Shown piece by piece: positions 18,085 to 35,958 of a DNA stretch of 64,000 nt (position 1 is its first letter; the number at the start of each line of letters is the position of its first letter). The notes under the pieces are model-generated. The model was not told the origin of the DNA and did no database searches. It saw only the letters and a list, made by a program, of their open reading frames with translations. Source of the stretch: Pseudomonas sp. REP124. GTDB taxonomy: Bacteria > Pseudomonadota > Gammaproteobacteria > Pseudomonadales > Pseudomonadaceae. The stretch is taken from assembly GCF_020164475.1 (NCBI RefSeq), contig NZ_JAIQWX010000006.1, positions 1 through 64,000 on the forward strand, given 5' to 3'. Both the position numbers and the translations under genes were made by a program.

Positions 18085-20460
18085 ATGAAACGTCTGCTGC
18101 TAACTGCGGTTCTCACCGTATTGATGATCGCCGAAGTTCACGCCGAGTCCTTCACTATCTCTGATATTCGCGTCAATGGCCTCCAGCGGGTCTCCGCGGG
18201 TAGCGTCTTTGGTGCTTTGCCGCTCAACGTCGGTGAACAGGCGGATGATCATCGCCTGGTGGAAGCCACTCGTGCATTGTTCAAAACCGGTTTCTTTCAA
18301 GATATCCAGCTGGGTCGTGATGGCAACGTTCTTGTCATTACGGTAGTCGAGCGTCCGTCGGTTGCCAGTATCGAGATCGAAGGCAACAAGGCGATCTCCA
18401 CTGAAGACCTGATGAAAGGCCTCAAGCAATCCGGTCTGGCCGAAGGCGAGATCTTCCAGCGCGCCACCCTCGAAGGTGTTCGTAACGAGCTGCAGCGCCA
18501 GTACGTTGCCCAGGGCCGTTACTCCGCAACCGTCGACACCGAAGTGGTGCCTCAGCCGCGCAACCGCGTTGGACTGAAGGTCAACATCAACGAAGGCACC
18601 GTTGCCGCTATCCAGCACATCAACGTGGTGGGCAACACCGTCTTCCCTGATGAAGATCTCATCGACCTGTTCGAGCTCAAGACGACCAACTGGCTCTCGT
18701 TCTTCAAGAACGACGACAAGTATGCTCGTGAAAAACTCTCCGGTGACCTGGAGCGTCTGCGTTCCTACTACCTGGACCGTGGCTATATCAACATGGATAT
18801 CGCTTCGACCCAGGTGTCCATCACTCCGGACAAGAAACACGTCTACATCACCGTCAACATCAACGAAGGCGACAAGTACACCGTACGTGACGTCAAGCTG
18901 AGCGGTGACCTGAAAGTGCCGGAAGACCAGGTCAAGTCCCTGCTGCTGGTACAGAAAGGCCAGGTGTTCTCGCGCAAGCTGATGACCACCACCTCCGAAC
19001 TGATCACCCGTCGTCTGGGTAACGAGGGTTACACCTTCGCCAACGTCAATGGCGTGCCGCAGCCTCACGATGACGATCACACCGTAGACATTACCTTCGC
19101 TGTCGATCCGGGCAAGCGTGCCTACGTCAACCGCATCAACTTCCGTGGCAACACCAAGTCCGAAGACGAAGTGCTGCGTCGTGAAATGCGTCAGATGGAA
19201 GGCGGCTGGGCTTCGACCTACCTGATCGACCAGTCCAAGACCCGTCTGGAGCGTCTGGGCTTCTTCAAGGAAGTAAACGTAGAAACCCCGGCCGTACCGG
19301 GTGTCGACGACCAGGTTGACGTGAACTACAGCGTGGAAGAGCAGGCCTCCGGTTCGATCACCGCCAGCGTCGGTTTTGCCCAGAGCGCCGGTCTGATCCT
19401 CGGTGGTTCGATCACCCAGAACAACTTCCTCGGTACCGGTAACAAGGTCAGCATCGGTCTGACCCGAAGCGAATACCAGAGCCGCTACAACTTCGGTTAT
19501 GTAGACCCCTACTGGACCGCTGATGGCGTGAGCCTGGGTTACAACGCCTTCTACCGCACCACCGACTACAAAGACCTCGACGTCGACGTAGCAAGCTATG
19601 CCGTAGACAGCCTGGGTGCGGGCGTGAGCGTCGGTTATCCGATCAGCGAGACTTCGCGTCTGACCTTCGGCCTGACTGCACAGCAGGACAAGATCAATAC
19701 CGGTATCTACACCGTTGACGAGATCTTCGACTTCGTTAACAAGGAAGGCGATCAGTACCTGAACTTCAAGGCGTCGGCCGGCTGGTCCGAGTCCACCCTG
19801 AACAAGGGCGTGCTGGCAACCCGTGGCCATTCCCAGAGCCTGGTTCTGGAAACCACGACCCCGGGCAGCGACCTGTCGTTCTTCAAGCTCGACTACCGTG
19901 GTCAGTTGTTCCAGCCTCTGAGCGAAAACTACACCATGCGCCTGCACACAGAGTTGGGCTATGGTGATGGTTACGGTTCAACCGACGGCCTGCCATTCTA
20001 CGAAAACTATTTCGCGGGTGGTTTCAACTCGGTTCGTGGCTTCAAGGACAGCACCCTGGGTCCTCGCAGTACGCCAAGTACCGGCAAGAACCCTGGCACC
20101 CAGTTCGACCCGGACCAGGATCCGCTGCCGTTCGGTGGTAACGTTCTGATCCAGGGTGGTGTTGAAGTTCTGTTCCCGCTGCCGTTCGTCAAGGATCAGC
20201 GTTCCCTGCGTACTTCGGTATTCTGGGATGTGGGTAACGTGTTCGACTCGTCCTGCTCGGATACCACAAACGCTGACGGCACGAAGTCCAACACCAAGTG
20301 CAACGACATCAGCTTGAGCAACATGGCCAGTTCCGTCGGTGTGGGTGTGACCTGGGTCACCGCACTGGGTCCTCTGAGTTTCGCGTTGGCCATGCCGGTC
20401 AAGAAACCGGATGACGCTGAAACTCAAGTGTTCCAATTCTCCCTCGGTCAGACGTTCTAA
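18085..20460 (+). CDS. bamA: Outer membrane protein assembly factor BamA
   Basis: Central component of the BAM complex that folds beta-barrel proteins into the outer membrane. The ATG at 18085 (MKRLLLTAVLTVLMIAEVHA) gives 791 residues and a signal peptide cut at VHA|ES near residue 20; an in-frame TTG upstream is not needed. Five POTRA domains follow to about residue 420, then the 16-strand barrel ending in aromatic Phe (SLGQTF). An extracellular-loop-like segment near 670-690 is rich in Pro, Asp and Gly. rseP and skp flank it. Confidence 0.96.
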   Translation: MKRLLLTAVLTVLMIAEVHAESFTISDIRVNGLQRVSAGSVFGALPLNVGEQADDHRLVEATRALFKTGFFQDIQLGRDGNVLVITVVERPSVASIEIEGNKAISTEDLMKGLKQSGLAEGEIFQRATLEGVRNELQRQYVAQGRYSATVDTEVVPQPRNRVGLKVNINEGTVAAIQHINVVGNTVFPDEDLIDLFELKTTNWLSFFKNDDKYAREKLSGDLERLRSYYLDRGYINMDIASTQVSITPDKKHVYITVNINEGDKYTVRDVKLSGDLKVPEDQVKSLLLVQKGQVFSRKLMTTTSELITRRLGNEGYTFANVNGVPQPHDDDHTVDITFAVDPGKRAYVNRINFRGNTKSEDEVLRREMRQMEGGWASTYLIDQSKTRLERLGFFKEVNVETPAVPGVDDQVDVNYSVEEQASGSITASVGFAQSAGLILGGSITQNNFLGTGNKVSIGLTRSEYQSRYNFGYVDPYWTADGVSLGYNAFYRTTDYKDLDVDVASYAVDSLGAGVSVGYPISETSRLTFGLTAQQDKINTGIYTVDEIFDFVNKEGDQYLNFKASAGWSESTLNKGVLATRGHSQSLVLETTTPGSDLSFFKLDYRGQLFQPLSENYTMRLHTELGYGDGYGSTDGLPFYENYFAGGFNSVRGFKDSTLGPRSTPSTGKNPGTQFDPDQDPLPFGGNVLIQGGVEVLFPLPFVKDQRSLRTSVFWDVGNVFDSSCSDTTNADGTKSNTKCNDISLSNMASSVGVGVTWVTALGPLSFALAMPVKKPDDAETQVFQFSLGQTF

Positions 20461-20505
20461 GCGTCTGACCCAAGATAACGACAATGGATTTTGTAGGAGT
20501 GCATC

Positions 20506-21009
20506 GTGCGTAAGTTGACTCAATTGGTTCTCCTGGCTTCCGTACTGGTAGCAGGTCCGGCGTTCGCCGATATGAAAATCGCCGTTCTGAACTATCAGAT
20601 GGCCCTGCTGGAATCCGATGCGGCCAAGAAATACGCCGTGGATGCAGAGAAAAAGTTCGGTCCTCAACTGACCAAGCTCAAGACTCTGGAAAGCAGCGCC
20701 AAGGGTATTCAGGACCGCCTGATGGCCGGTGGCGACAAGATGCAGCAAGGCGAGCGTGAGCGTCTGGAGCTCGAGTTCAAGCAAAAGGCCCGTGACTTCC
20801 AGTTCCAGTCCAAGGAACTGAACGAAGCCAAAGCCGTTGCCGACCGTGAAATGCTCAAGCAGCTCAAGCCGAAACTGGACAGCGCTGTTGAAGAAGTCAT
20901 CAAGAAAGGTGCTTTTGACCTGGTCTTCGAGCGTGGCGCAGTGATTGATGTCAAGCCTCAGTACGACATCACGCGCCAGGTTATCGAGCGCATGAATCAG
21001 CTGAAGTAA
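20506..21009 (+). CDS. skp: Periplasmic chaperone Skp/OmpH
   Basis: Holds unfolded outer membrane proteins in the periplasm on the way to BamA, encoded just upstream. 167 residues from a GTG start at 20506, with TAGGAG upstream. The signal peptide MRKLTQLVLLASVLVAGPAFA is cut before DMKIAVLNYQ. A Lys/Glu-rich central section (about 60-130) corresponds to the long coiled-coil tentacles. Confidence 0.95.
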   Translation: MRKLTQLVLLASVLVAGPAFADMKIAVLNYQMALLESDAAKKYAVDAEKKFGPQLTKLKTLESSAKGIQDRLMAGGDKMQQGERERLELEFKQKARDFQFQSKELNEAKAVADREMLKQLKPKLDSAVEEVIKKGAFDLVFERGAVIDVKPQYDITRQVIERMNQLK

Positions 21010-21012
21010 TCC

Positions 21013-22068
21013 ATGACAGCGACCATTAAACTCGGCCAATTGGCCGAGTTCCTCGGCGCCACCCTGCGTGGCGACCCCGAGAAGGCAATCACTGGGCTAG
21101 CCACCTTGCAGGAGGCTGGCCCAGCTCAGTTGAGCTTTCTCGCAAATCCCCAATACCGAAAGTATCTGGCAGGCAGCCAGGCCGCAGCCTTGTTGCTCAA
21201 GGCCGCCGACGCCGAAGGTTTTGCCGGTAATGTGCTGGTCGTACCTGATCCGTACGCGGCCTACGCGCGGGTATCCCATCTGTTCGATCCGAAGCCCAAG
21301 GCGGCTGCCGGCATTCACCCCACAGCGGTGATTGCGGCGGATGCCGTGGTCGATCCTGCAGCGAGCATCGGCGCTTTTGTCGTCATCGAAAGCGGGGCGC
21401 AGATCGCAGCGGGTGCCACCATCGGCGCGCATTGCTTCATCGGCGCACGCAGCACCATCGGTGAAGGCGGCTGGCTCGCTCCACGGGTGACCCTGTATCA
21501 CGACGTACGCGTCGGCAAGCGGGTGGTCATTCAGTCCGGCGCCGTATTGGGTGGGGAAGGTTTCGGATTCGCCAACGAAAAAGGTATCTGGCAGAAGATT
21601 GCGCAGATTGGTGGCGTCCTGGTCGGTGATGACGTGGAGATTGGCGTGAATACCGCCATCGACCGCGGTGCGCTGGCTGATACCATCATCGGCAACGGCG
21701 TGAAGCTCGATAACCAGATCCAGATCGCCCACAACGTTCAGATCGGTGATCACACGGCCATGGCGGCCTGCGTGGGTATCTCCGGCAGCACCAAAATCGG
21801 CAAGCACTGCATGCTTGCCGGCGGTGTCGGCCTGGTGGGGCATATCGATATTTGCGACAACGTATTTATCACCGGGATGACCATGGTGACCCACTCGATC
21901 ACCGAGCCGGGTGCCTATTCTTCCGGTACGGCGATGCAGCCGGCAGCCGAGTGGCGCAAAAGCGCGGCACGTATCCGTCAGCTCGATGACATCGCGCGAC
22001 GTTTGCGACAACTGGAAAAGCAGGCAGGGGAAGTGACCCCTGACGGTAATGCTTCATCAGAAGGCTGA
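21013..22068 (+). CDS. lpxD: UDP-3-O-(3-hydroxyacyl)glucosamine N-acyltransferase
   Basis: Adds the N-linked hydroxyacyl chain in the third step of lipid A synthesis. 351 residues: an N-terminal uridine-binding domain (to about 100), then hexapeptide repeats of a left-handed beta-helix, with the catalytic-region segment [20 protein letters not shown], and a C-terminal helix. It starts 3 bases after skp. Confidence 0.96.
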   Translation: MTATIKLGQLAEFLGATLRGDPEKAITGLATLQEAGPAQLSFLANPQYRKYLAGSQAAALLLKAADAEGFAGNVLVVPDPYAAYARVSHLFDPKPKAAAGIHPTAVIAADAVVDPAASIGAFVVIESGAQIAAGATIGAHCFIGARSTIGEGGWLAPRVTLYHDVRVGKRVVIQSGAVLGGEGFGFANEKGIWQKIAQIGGVLVGDDVEIGVNTAIDRGALADTIIGNGVKLDNQIQIAHNVQIGDHTAMAACVGISGSTKIGKHCMLAGGVGLVGHIDICDNVFITGMTMVTHSITEPGAYSSGTAMQPAAEWRKSAARIRQLDDIARRLRQLEKQAGEVTPDGNASSEG

Positions 22069-22176
22069 TACCATTTCCATATCATGTGTGCGCAGCCGCT
22101 AGACTGCGTCCTTGATTTGCTAGAGGAGTGTGCGTCAGTCGCGCGCTCCCAATCTTTACATAGGCTTCCCCCCGAA

Positions 22177-22617
22177 ATGATGGACATCAACGAGATTCGC
22201 GAATACCTGCCTCACCGTTACCCGTTCCTGCTGGTGGATCGGGTCGTGGATCTGGATGTGGAAGAGAAGCGCATTCGCGCCTACAAGAATGTCAGCATCA
22301 ATGAACCGTTCTTCAATGGTCACTTCCCCGCGCATCCAATCATGCCGGGCGTGCTGATCATCGAGGCGATGGCTCAGGCCGCCGGGATCCTTGGGTTCAA
22401 AATGCTGGATGTGAAGCCGGCCGATGGCACCCTCTACTACTTCGTTGGTTCCGACAAGCTGCGCTTCCGCCAGCCGGTGTTGCCGGGCGATCAGCTGATT
22501 CTTGAAGCCAAGTTCCTCAGCTGCAAGCGCCAGATCTGGAAGTTCGAGTGCCAGGCCTCGGTCGATGGCAAGCCGGTCTGCTCCGCCGAGATCATCTGTG
22601 CGGAACGCAAACTATGA
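22177..22617 (+). CDS. fabZ: 3-hydroxyacyl-ACP dehydratase FabZ
   Basis: Dehydrates 3-hydroxyacyl-ACP in fatty acid elongation and competes with LpxA for the same substrate pool. The ATG at 22177 ([19 protein letters not shown]) gives 146 residues; upstream in-frame codons to 22084 lack homology. Hot-dog catalytic residues are H49 in NGHFPAHP and E63 in [11 protein letters not shown]. The stop overlaps the lpxA ATG. Confidence 0.96.
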   Translation: MMDINEIREYLPHRYPFLLVDRVVDLDVEEKRIRAYKNVSINEPFFNGHFPAHPIMPGVLIIEAMAQAAGILGFKMLDVKPADGTLYYFVGSDKLRFRQPVLPGDQLILEAKFLSCKRQIWKFECQASVDGKPVCSAEIICAERKL

Positions 22618-23390
22618 GTTTGATTGACCCTCGCGCAATCATCGATCCGACAGCCGTCCTGGCTGACGGTGTCGAGGTCGGCCCGTGGTCGATCGTCGGC
22701 GCAGGTGTGGAAATCGGCGAGGGGACGGTCATCGGGCCGCACGTGATTCTCAAGGGCCCGACCCGCATCGGTAAGCACAACCGCATCTACCAGTTCTCTT
22801 CGGTAGGCGAGGACACGCCGGACCTGAAGTACAAGGGCGAGGAAACCCGCCTGGTGATCGGTGACCACAACGTCATTCGCGAAGGCGTGACCATTCACCG
22901 CGGGACCATCCAGGACCGTTCGGAAACGACCCTGGGCGATCACAATCTGATCATGGCCTACGCACACATCGGTCATGACAGCGTCATCGGCAACCACTGC
23001 ATCCTGGTCAACAACACCGCACTGGCGGGCCATGTGCATGTGGATGACTGGGCGATCCTGTCCGGTTTCACCCTGGTTCACCAGTATTGCCATATCGGCG
23101 CCCACAGCTTTTCCGGCATGGGAACCGCCATCGGCAAGGACGTCCCTGCCTACGTGACGGTGTTCGGCAACCCGGCAGAAGCCCGCAGCATGAACTTCGA
23201 AGGCATGCGCCGCCGTGGTTTCAGCGAAGATGCCATTCACGCCCTGCGTCGCGCCTACAAGGTCGTTTATCGCCAGGGGCTGACCGTTGAACAGGCGCTC
23301 GCCGAGCTGGTAGAGCCATCGAACCAGTTCCCGGAAGTGGCGGTATTCCGCGATTCCATCCAGTCGTCGTCCCGCGGCATCACCCGCTGA
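22614..23390 (+). CDS. lpxA: UDP-N-acetylglucosamine O-acyltransferase
   Basis: First step of lipid A synthesis: transfers 3-hydroxyacyl from ACP to UDP-GlcNAc. The ATG at 22614 overlaps the fabZ stop (ATGA) and gives 258 residues. Hexapeptide repeats of the beta-helix fill residues 1-190; H121 in [13 protein letters not shown] is the catalytic histidine position, and [20 protein letters not shown] is the typical C-terminal helical domain. Confidence 0.97.
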   Translation: MSLIDPRAIIDPTAVLADGVEVGPWSIVGAGVEIGEGTVIGPHVILKGPTRIGKHNRIYQFSSVGEDTPDLKYKGEETRLVIGDHNVIREGVTIHRGTIQDRSETTLGDHNLIMAYAHIGHDSVIGNHCILVNNTALAGHVHVDDWAILSGFTLVHQYCHIGAHSFSGMGTAIGKDVPAYVTVFGNPAEARSMNFEGMRRRGFSEDAIHALRRAYKVVYRQGLTVEQALAELVEPSNQFPEVAVFRDSIQSSSRGITR

Positions 23391-23392
23391 TC

Positions 23393-24523
23393 ATGGCCAA
23401 TCTGCGTATCGCGCTGGTGGCGGGTGAGGCTTCCGGCGACATTCTCGGCGCCGGACTCATGCGCGCGCTCAAGGCCCGTCATCCTGGAATTGAATTCATC
23501 GGTGTCGGCGGCCCGCTGATGCAGGCAGAGGGCATGCAGTCCTACTTCCCGATGGAGCGCCTGTCGGTGATGGGCCTGGTGGAAGTGCTGGGTCGCCTGC
23601 GCGAATTGCTGGCCCGCCGCAAGAAACTGGTGGCCGACCTGATCGAAGCGAAGCCGGATGTGTTCATCGGTATCGATGCCCCGGACTTCAACCTCAATAT
23701 CGAACTCAAACTGCGTCAGGCCGGAATTAAGACCGTGCACTACGTCAGCCCGTCAGTCTGGGCCTGGCGGCAGAAGCGTGTGCTGAAGATTCGCGAGGGC
23801 TGCGACCTGATGCTGACGTTGTTCCCGTTCGAAGCCAGATTCTACGAAGAGAAGGGCGTGCCGGTGCGGTTTGTCGGGCACTCCCTGGCCGATGCCATTC
23901 CGCTGGAAGCCGATCGCGCCGCTGCGCGAGCTGAGCTGGGTCTGCCCGACGGGCCGCTGGTGGCGTTGATGCCGGGCAGTCGTGGCGGTGAAGTCGGTCG
24001 CCTTGGCGCGCTGTTTCTCGATACCGCGCAGCGCCTGCGGGCCATGCGCCCGGGCGTGCGCTTCGTCATGCCTTGCGCCAGTCCCGAGCGCCGTGCGCAG
24101 CTGGAAGAACTGCTTGCCGGTCGTGACCTGCCGCTGACCTTGCTCGACGGCAAATCCCATCTGGCCCTGGCGGCCTGCGACGCCGTGCTGATCGCGTCCG
24201 GAACTGCAACGCTGGAAGCCTTGCTGTACAAGCGTCCGATGGTGGTCGCCTATCGCCTGGCGCCGCTGACGTTCTGGATTCTCAAGCGCATGGTGAAGAG
24301 CCCTTATGTGTCCTTGCCGAACCTGCTGGCCCAGCGCCTGCTGGTGCCCGAATTGCTGCAGGATGACGCGACGGTCGACGCTTTGGCGCAGACCCTTTCG
24401 CCGCTGATCGAAGACGGTCAGGAGCAGACCCGCGGCTTCGACGAAATCCACCGTACCCTGCGCCTCGATGCCTCCAATCAGGCAGCGGATGCGGTACTGA
24501 ATCTGATCGGCCCGAAACAATGA
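23393..24523 (+). CDS. lpxB: Lipid A disaccharide synthase
   Basis: GT19 glycosyltransferase at the inner membrane; joins UDP-diacylglucosamine and lipid X into the lipid A disaccharide. 376 residues, beginning [32 protein letters not shown] and [13 protein letters not shown] are family motifs, and [19 protein letters not shown] is the UDP-sugar-binding region. It overlaps rnhB by 4 bases. Confidence 0.97.
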   Translation: MANLRIALVAGEASGDILGAGLMRALKARHPGIEFIGVGGPLMQAEGMQSYFPMERLSVMGLVEVLGRLRELLARRKKLVADLIEAKPDVFIGIDAPDFNLNIELKLRQAGIKTVHYVSPSVWAWRQKRVLKIREGCDLMLTLFPFEARFYEEKGVPVRFVGHSLADAIPLEADRAAARAELGLPDGPLVALMPGSRGGEVGRLGALFLDTAQRLRAMRPGVRFVMPCASPERRAQLEELLAGRDLPLTLLDGKSHLALAACDAVLIASGTATLEALLYKRPMVVAYRLAPLTFWILKRMVKSPYVSLPNLLAQRLLVPELLQDDATVDALAQTLSPLIEDGQEQTRGFDEIHRTLRLDASNQAADAVLNLIGPKQ

Positions 24524-25161
24524 GTAAAACAAACATGCAGATGGGGCTGGATTTCACCCTGGTCGCCGAAGTTGAAGAGCTGGTCGCCGGTGTCGATGAA
24601 GTCGGTCGCGGCCCGCTCTGCGGCGCAGTCGTCACGGCTGCCGTGATTCTCGATCCGAACCGTCCGATTCTCGGCCTGAACGACTCGAAGAAGCTCACCG
24701 AAGCCCGTCGCGAAAAGCTCTACGACGAAATTTGCGAAAAGGCCCTGAGCTGGTGCATTGCCCGCGCGGAAGTCGATGAGATCGACGAGCTGAACATTCT
24801 TCATGCCACCATGCTGGCCATGCAGCGCGCAGTGGCTGGCCTGCATATCCAGCCAAAACTGGCGATGATTGACGGCAATCGTTGCCCGAAGTTGCCGATG
24901 CGCGCCGAAGCCGTGGTGCAGGGCGATGCCAAGGTGCCGGCCATCGCAGCGGCATCGATTCTGGCAAAGGTCAGCCGTGACCGGGAAATGGCGGCTTTCG
25001 AGCTGATTTACCCGGGTTACGGCATTGGCGGGCACAAGGGCTACCCGACACCCGTTCATCTGGAAGCGCTGGCTCGCCTGGGACCTACGCCGATTCACCG
25101 CCGCTCGTTCGCCCCGGTGCGGATGGCGTATGAAGCGTTGGAAATTGCCATCGAGCGCTAG
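24520..25161 (+). CDS. rnhB: Ribonuclease HII
   Basis: Removes ribonucleotides and RNA from RNA-DNA hybrids. 213 residues; [17 protein letters not shown] holds the first acidic catalytic pair (Asp-Glu), and the further Asp positions lie in [10 protein letters not shown] and VSRDREM. Start ATG overlaps the lpxB stop. A terminator-like hairpin follows before dnaE. Confidence 0.96.
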   Translation: MSKTNMQMGLDFTLVAEVEELVAGVDEVGRGPLCGAVVTAAVILDPNRPILGLNDSKKLTEARREKLYDEICEKALSWCIARAEVDEIDELNILHATMLAMQRAVAGLHIQPKLAMIDGNRCPKLPMRAEAVVQGDAKVPAIAAASILAKVSRDREMAAFELIYPGYGIGGHKGYPTPVHLEALARLGPTPIHRRSFAPVRMAYEALEIAIER

Positions 25162-25183
25162 TCGCGAGGCTGATTTTTTCTAC

Positions 25184-25216
25184 CAAGGCCCGGTACAATC
25201 CGGGCCTTGTTGTTTT
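25184..25216 (+). terminator. Intrinsic terminator after rnhB
   Basis: CAAGGCCCGG-TACAAT-CCGGGCCTTG followed by TTGTTTT gives a 10-base stem and U-rich tail, ending the long lpx operon 20 bases before dnaE. Confidence 0.78.
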
Positions 25217-25235
25217 CATGACTTACAGGATCACT

Positions 25236-28757
<3,522 letters not shown>

Positions 28758-28896
28758 CGGTCAGTGCTATCAGTTTGCCCTGAGCGTGACCTGAATTTTT
28801 AATCTCGACCTGAACGCGCCTCTCCCTTAAGGTAGGGCGCGAATAGACAACCGGCCGGCCCAAGCTCTCTTGGACGTCGACCCAAGACGGACGCCT

Positions 28897-29844
28897 ATGA
28901 ACCCGAATTTCCTGGATTTCGAACAGCCGATCGCCGACCTGCAAGCCAAGATCGAAGAGTTGCGCTTGGTCGGTAATGACAATTCGCTGAATATCGGCGA
29001 TGAGATCTCCCGCCTGCAGGACAAGAGCAAAACCTTGACCGAAGACATCTTCGGCAAGCTGACCAGCTGGCAGATCGCACGTCTGGCGCGCCACCCCAAG
29101 CGCCCGTACACCCTGGACTACATCGATCACATCTTCACCGAGTTCGATGAGTTGCACGGTGACCGTCACTTCTCCGACGACGCCGCCATCGTGGGCGGTA
29201 TCGCCCGCCTGGAAGACCAGCCAGTGATGGTCATCGGTCACCAGAAAGGCCGTGAAGTGCGCGAAAAGGTTCGCCGCAACTTCGGCATGCCGCGTCCGGA
29301 AGGCTACCGCAAGGCTTGCCGCCTGATGGAAATGGCCGAACGCTTCAAGATGCCGATCCTGACCTTCATCGATACCCCGGGAGCTTATCCGGGCATCGAC
29401 GCCGAAGAGCGCAACCAGAGCGAAGCGATCGCCTGGAACCTGCGCGTCATGGCTCGCCTGAAAACCCCGATCATCGCCACCGTTATTGGTGAGGGTGGTT
29501 CCGGCGGCGCACTGGCGATCGGTGTCTGCGATCAGCTGAACATGCTGCAGTACTCGACCTACTCGGTGATTTCGCCGGAAGGTTGCGCCTCGATTCTGTG
29601 GAAAACCGCAGAAAAGGCACCGGATGCCGCTGAAGCCATGGGCATCACCGCCGAGCGCCTCAAAGGCCTGGGCATCGTGGACAAGGTGATCAACGAGCCT
29701 CTGGGCGGCGCACACCGTGATCCGGCCACTGCGGCAGCTTCGATCCGTGCCGAACTGAGCTCGCAACTGTCGATGCTCAAGAAGCTCGATCACAAGGCGC
29801 TGCTGGATCGTCGTTACGAGCGTCTGATGAGCTACGGCCTGTAA
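28897..29844 (+). CDS. accA: Acetyl-CoA carboxylase carboxyltransferase subunit alpha
   Basis: Carboxyltransferase alpha subunit that, with AccD, makes malonyl-CoA for fatty acid synthesis. The ATG at 28897 ([20 protein letters not shown]) gives 315 residues, the family length. GRSFSDD-like [38 protein letters not shown] and [12 protein letters not shown] are the crotonase-fold motifs. It has its own 139-base upstream gap after dnaE, as in other gammaproteobacteria. Confidence 0.97.
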   Translation: MNPNFLDFEQPIADLQAKIEELRLVGNDNSLNIGDEISRLQDKSKTLTEDIFGKLTSWQIARLARHPKRPYTLDYIDHIFTEFDELHGDRHFSDDAAIVGGIARLEDQPVMVIGHQKGREVREKVRRNFGMPRPEGYRKACRLMEMAERFKMPILTFIDTPGAYPGIDAEERNQSEAIAWNLRVMARLKTPIIATVIGEGGSGGALAIGVCDQLNMLQYSTYSVISPEGCASILWKTAEKAPDAAEAMGITAERLKGLGIVDKVINEPLGGAHRDPATAAASIRAELSSQLSMLKKLDHKALLDRRYERLMSYGL

Positions 29845-29862
29845 GCAGACCTCGCTTCATCC

Positions 29863-29954
29863 ATGTGGGAGCGGGCTTGCTCGCGAAAGCGGTGCATCAG
29901 TCAACGATGATGTTGAATGTGATGCCCTCTTCGCGAGCAAGCCCGCTCCCACAT
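29863..29954. repeat. REP-type inverted pair (GTGGGAGCGGGCTTGCTCGC class)
   Basis: ATGTGGGAGCGGGCTTGCTC and its inverse enclose about 50 bases between accA and tilS. The outer ends match 3293-3387; the middle differs. Confidence 0.9.
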
Positions 29955-29977
29955 TTGATTTGTGCAAAGGGATCGCC

Positions 29978-31306
29978 ATGAGCCAGTCAAAGATTGATCT
30001 TGCTGCCCGGCTTCTGCTGAATCTCGCCCCTTGGCGCAACGCCACCACCTGGCGCATCGCCTTCTCCGGTGGTCTCGATTCCACCGTCCTGCTGCATCTG
30101 CTCGCACATCTATCCAAAACCGAATCCCTGCCGGCGCTGAGCGCCATCCATGTCCATCACGGCCTTCAGGCGGCGGCCGATGCGTGGCCGCAGCACTGCC
30201 AGTCGGTGTGTGATGGCTTGGGTGTGCCGATTCAGATCGTTCGCGTTCAGGTTCGGCCCGGCGCCAGCCTTGAGCGGGCGGCTCGGGATGCGCGTTATGC
30301 CGCATTCAGCGAGGCTACGCAGAATGACGAAGTCCTGCTGACCGGCCAGCACCGCGATGATCAAGCGGAAACCCTGTTGTTTCGCCTGCTGCGTGGTACC
30401 GGGGTGCGAGGGTTGTCGGGCATGCCACGCCAGCGTGCGCTGGGTCGTGGTCATCTCTTGCGGCCATTGCTCGATGTCAGTCGAACGGAGCTGGAGGTCT
30501 ACGCCACCGAGCACCGGTTGAGCTGGATCGAAGACCCTTCCAACCAGGATCACCAGTTTTCGCGCAACTACCTGCGTCATCAGGTGTTCCCCGCGCTGAA
30601 CTCGCGCTGGCCGCAAGCGATGGCGACCATGGCTCGCAGTGCGGAGCATTTGCATGAGGCGCAGGGGCTGCTGGATGAGCTGGCGCAGATCGACTTGAGC
30701 CAGGCGCGTACCCAAAGTGAATTCGATTGGCTCGGTTTGCCGTCACTTGAACTGGCATCGCTGGAGAAACTTTCCGCCGCTCGTCAGCGCAATGCCCTCG
30801 GTCACTGGCTCGCGCCGCTCACGCGCATGCCCGACAGCGACCATTGGTCGGGTTGGGTAAGTCTGCGCGACGCCACTGGCGATGCCCGGCCGATCTGGCG
30901 CCTGGCGGATGGCGAGTTGCATCGCGCGGGTGGGCGAATCTGGTGGCTGTCGGGTGCCTGGTTGCGTGCAGCGCCGGCGGTTGGGGGGTGGCCCGATCCC
31001 TCGCAAACCCTGACATTACCTGACAATGGCGTGCTCACGCTCACGGGCCAAATCCCCGCTGGCCCCCTGCAGATTCACTATCGTGAAGGGGGAGAGGTGA
31101 TGGAACTGGCGGGTCGCGGGCACCGTGATCTGAAGCGTTTGCTCAATGAAAGCGCGGTCCCGCTGTTCGTGCGCGGCAGATTGCCGCTGCTGTTCGCGGG
31201 CGGGCAATTGCTGGCGGTAGCCAATATCGACGGGCTCGATGGCGGTCCTTCGGGCAGCTGGCGTTTGCACTGGCAGCCACCGGTCGAAGATCAAGGTTTG
31301 AGATGA
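29978..31306 (+). CDS. tilS: tRNA(Ile)-lysidine synthase
   Basis: Converts C34 of tRNA-Ile(CAU) to lysidine so that it reads AUA. The ATG at 29978 (MSQSKIDLAARLLLNLAPWR) gives 442 residues. SGGLDST at 30-36 is the PP-loop ATP site; HVHHGLQ and LTGQHRDDQAETLLFRLLRG are further N-type ATPase motifs, followed by the substrate-binding C-terminal domains. The start follows a REP pair by 24 bases, with AAGGGAT as ribosome binding site. Confidence 0.94.
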   Translation: MSQSKIDLAARLLLNLAPWRNATTWRIAFSGGLDSTVLLHLLAHLSKTESLPALSAIHVHHGLQAAADAWPQHCQSVCDGLGVPIQIVRVQVRPGASLERAARDARYAAFSEATQNDEVLLTGQHRDDQAETLLFRLLRGTGVRGLSGMPRQRALGRGHLLRPLLDVSRTELEVYATEHRLSWIEDPSNQDHQFSRNYLRHQVFPALNSRWPQAMATMARSAEHLHEAQGLLDELAQIDLSQARTQSEFDWLGLPSLELASLEKLSAARQRNALGHWLAPLTRMPDSDHWSGWVSLRDATGDARPIWRLADGELHRAGGRIWWLSGAWLRAAPAVGGWPDPSQTLTLPDNGVLTLTGQIPAGPLQIHYREGGEVMELAGRGHRDLKRLLNESAVPLFVRGRLPLLFAGGQLLAVANIDGLDGGPSGSWRLHWQPPVEDQGLR

Positions 31307-31326
31307 AAGGGGCATTCCGGTAGACT
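31298..31326 (+). promoter_or_regulatory. Candidate sigma70 promoter for pyrG
   Basis: TTGAGA (31298-31303), exactly 17 bases, then TAGACT (31321-31326). The -35 overlaps the tilS stop codon. Initiation near 31333 would give a leader of about 250 bases before pyrG; in that leader I see only a C/G-rich segment (about 31520-31560) with no convincing gene. CTP-responsive control of pyrG through its leader is known in Gram-positives only, so I do not claim it here. Confidence 0.55.
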
Positions 31327-31559
31327 ACGCTCCCTTCTTGATACAACTTCTGTGGATTCGCCTGAATTGCAGGAGTTGCCGATTACCAAGCAGTCTTTGC
31401 TGGGCGATTCCAAAAAATGTGTAGCGAAAAACGAACCGGAGTTTCATCTCCCGGTCTGTCCCAACGCGGCGGTTTTTTTGAAAGGTGCACTGTGATTAAT
31501 GCAGGTGATCGGGGGCTTCGGCCTTCCTTCGCTTTCCCGGGCGGCTCGGACCGCTTTAA

Positions 31560-34063
<2,504 letters not shown>

Positions 34064-34098
34064 TCCTCATTTCTCCGGTAAAGTACCGCACGATTAAC

Positions 34099-34120
34099 GC
34101 TCAGGCCCTCGGGCCTGAGC
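34099..34120 (+). terminator. Hairpin after kdsA
   Basis: GCTCAGGCCC-TC-GGGCCTGAGC is a perfect 10-base stem 36 bases after kdsA, followed by CTTATCG rather than a clean T run. It probably ends or processes the pyrG-kdsA message before eno. Confidence 0.6.
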
Positions 34121-34168
34121 CTTATCGTCCGCAAGTCTGCCCCGCTGCACACCACTTGCCGACGGTAA

Positions 34169-35509
<1,341 letters not shown>

Positions 35510-35590
35510 TCGATGACTGAAAAAAAGACGACAGATTGTGTCGGAAAAATCGCTACGGCGACGTTTTTGCCACTAATCTGATGCCTTATC

Positions 35591-35622
35591 AGCACAAGCC
35601 TGGTTCTTCCAGGCTTCGTGCT
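35591..35622 (+). terminator. Strong hairpin between eno and ftsB
   Basis: AGCACAAGCCTGG and CCAGGCTTCGTGCT pair with a five-base loop and one mismatch. No T run follows, so it may be an mRNA-stabilising or processing structure rather than an intrinsic terminator. Confidence 0.55.
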
Positions 35623-35679
35623 GTCAGTAGCTTCATGTTTTGGTGTGGCGGTCTTTTTTCACTGGATACCTGATATTCG

Positions 35680-35958
35680 ATGCGCAGTCCCAATTGGTTG
35701 TTCCTCGTCTTGCTTCTGTTGCTGGCCGGCCTGCAGTACCGCCTGTGGGTGGGTAATGGCAGCCTGGCGCAAGTGGCCGAGCTGACGCAGCAGATTGCGG
35801 ATCAGCATGCCGAGAACGAGGCGCTGCTGGAGCGCAATCGGGTGATGGACGCTGAAGTCAGCGAGTTGAAGAAGGGCATGGAGACCGTTGAAGAGCGGGC
35901 TCGCCATGAATTGGGCATGGTCAAGGACGGTGAAACCCTTTACCAGTTGGCACAATGA
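35680..35958 (+). CDS. ftsB: Cell division protein FtsB
   Basis: Small bitopic protein of the FtsQLB divisome complex. 92 residues: short cytoplasmic start MRSPNW, one membrane segment (about 5-20, LFLVLLLLLAGLQYRLWVG), then a periplasmic coiled coil (about 25-75) rich in Glu, Ala, Leu and Gln. The stop overlaps the ispD start (ATGA), the conserved ftsB-ispD pairing. Confidence 0.93.
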   Translation: MRSPNWLFLVLLLLLAGLQYRLWVGNGSLAQVAELTQQIADQHAENEALLERNRVMDAEVSELKKGMETVEERARHELGMVKDGETLYQLAQ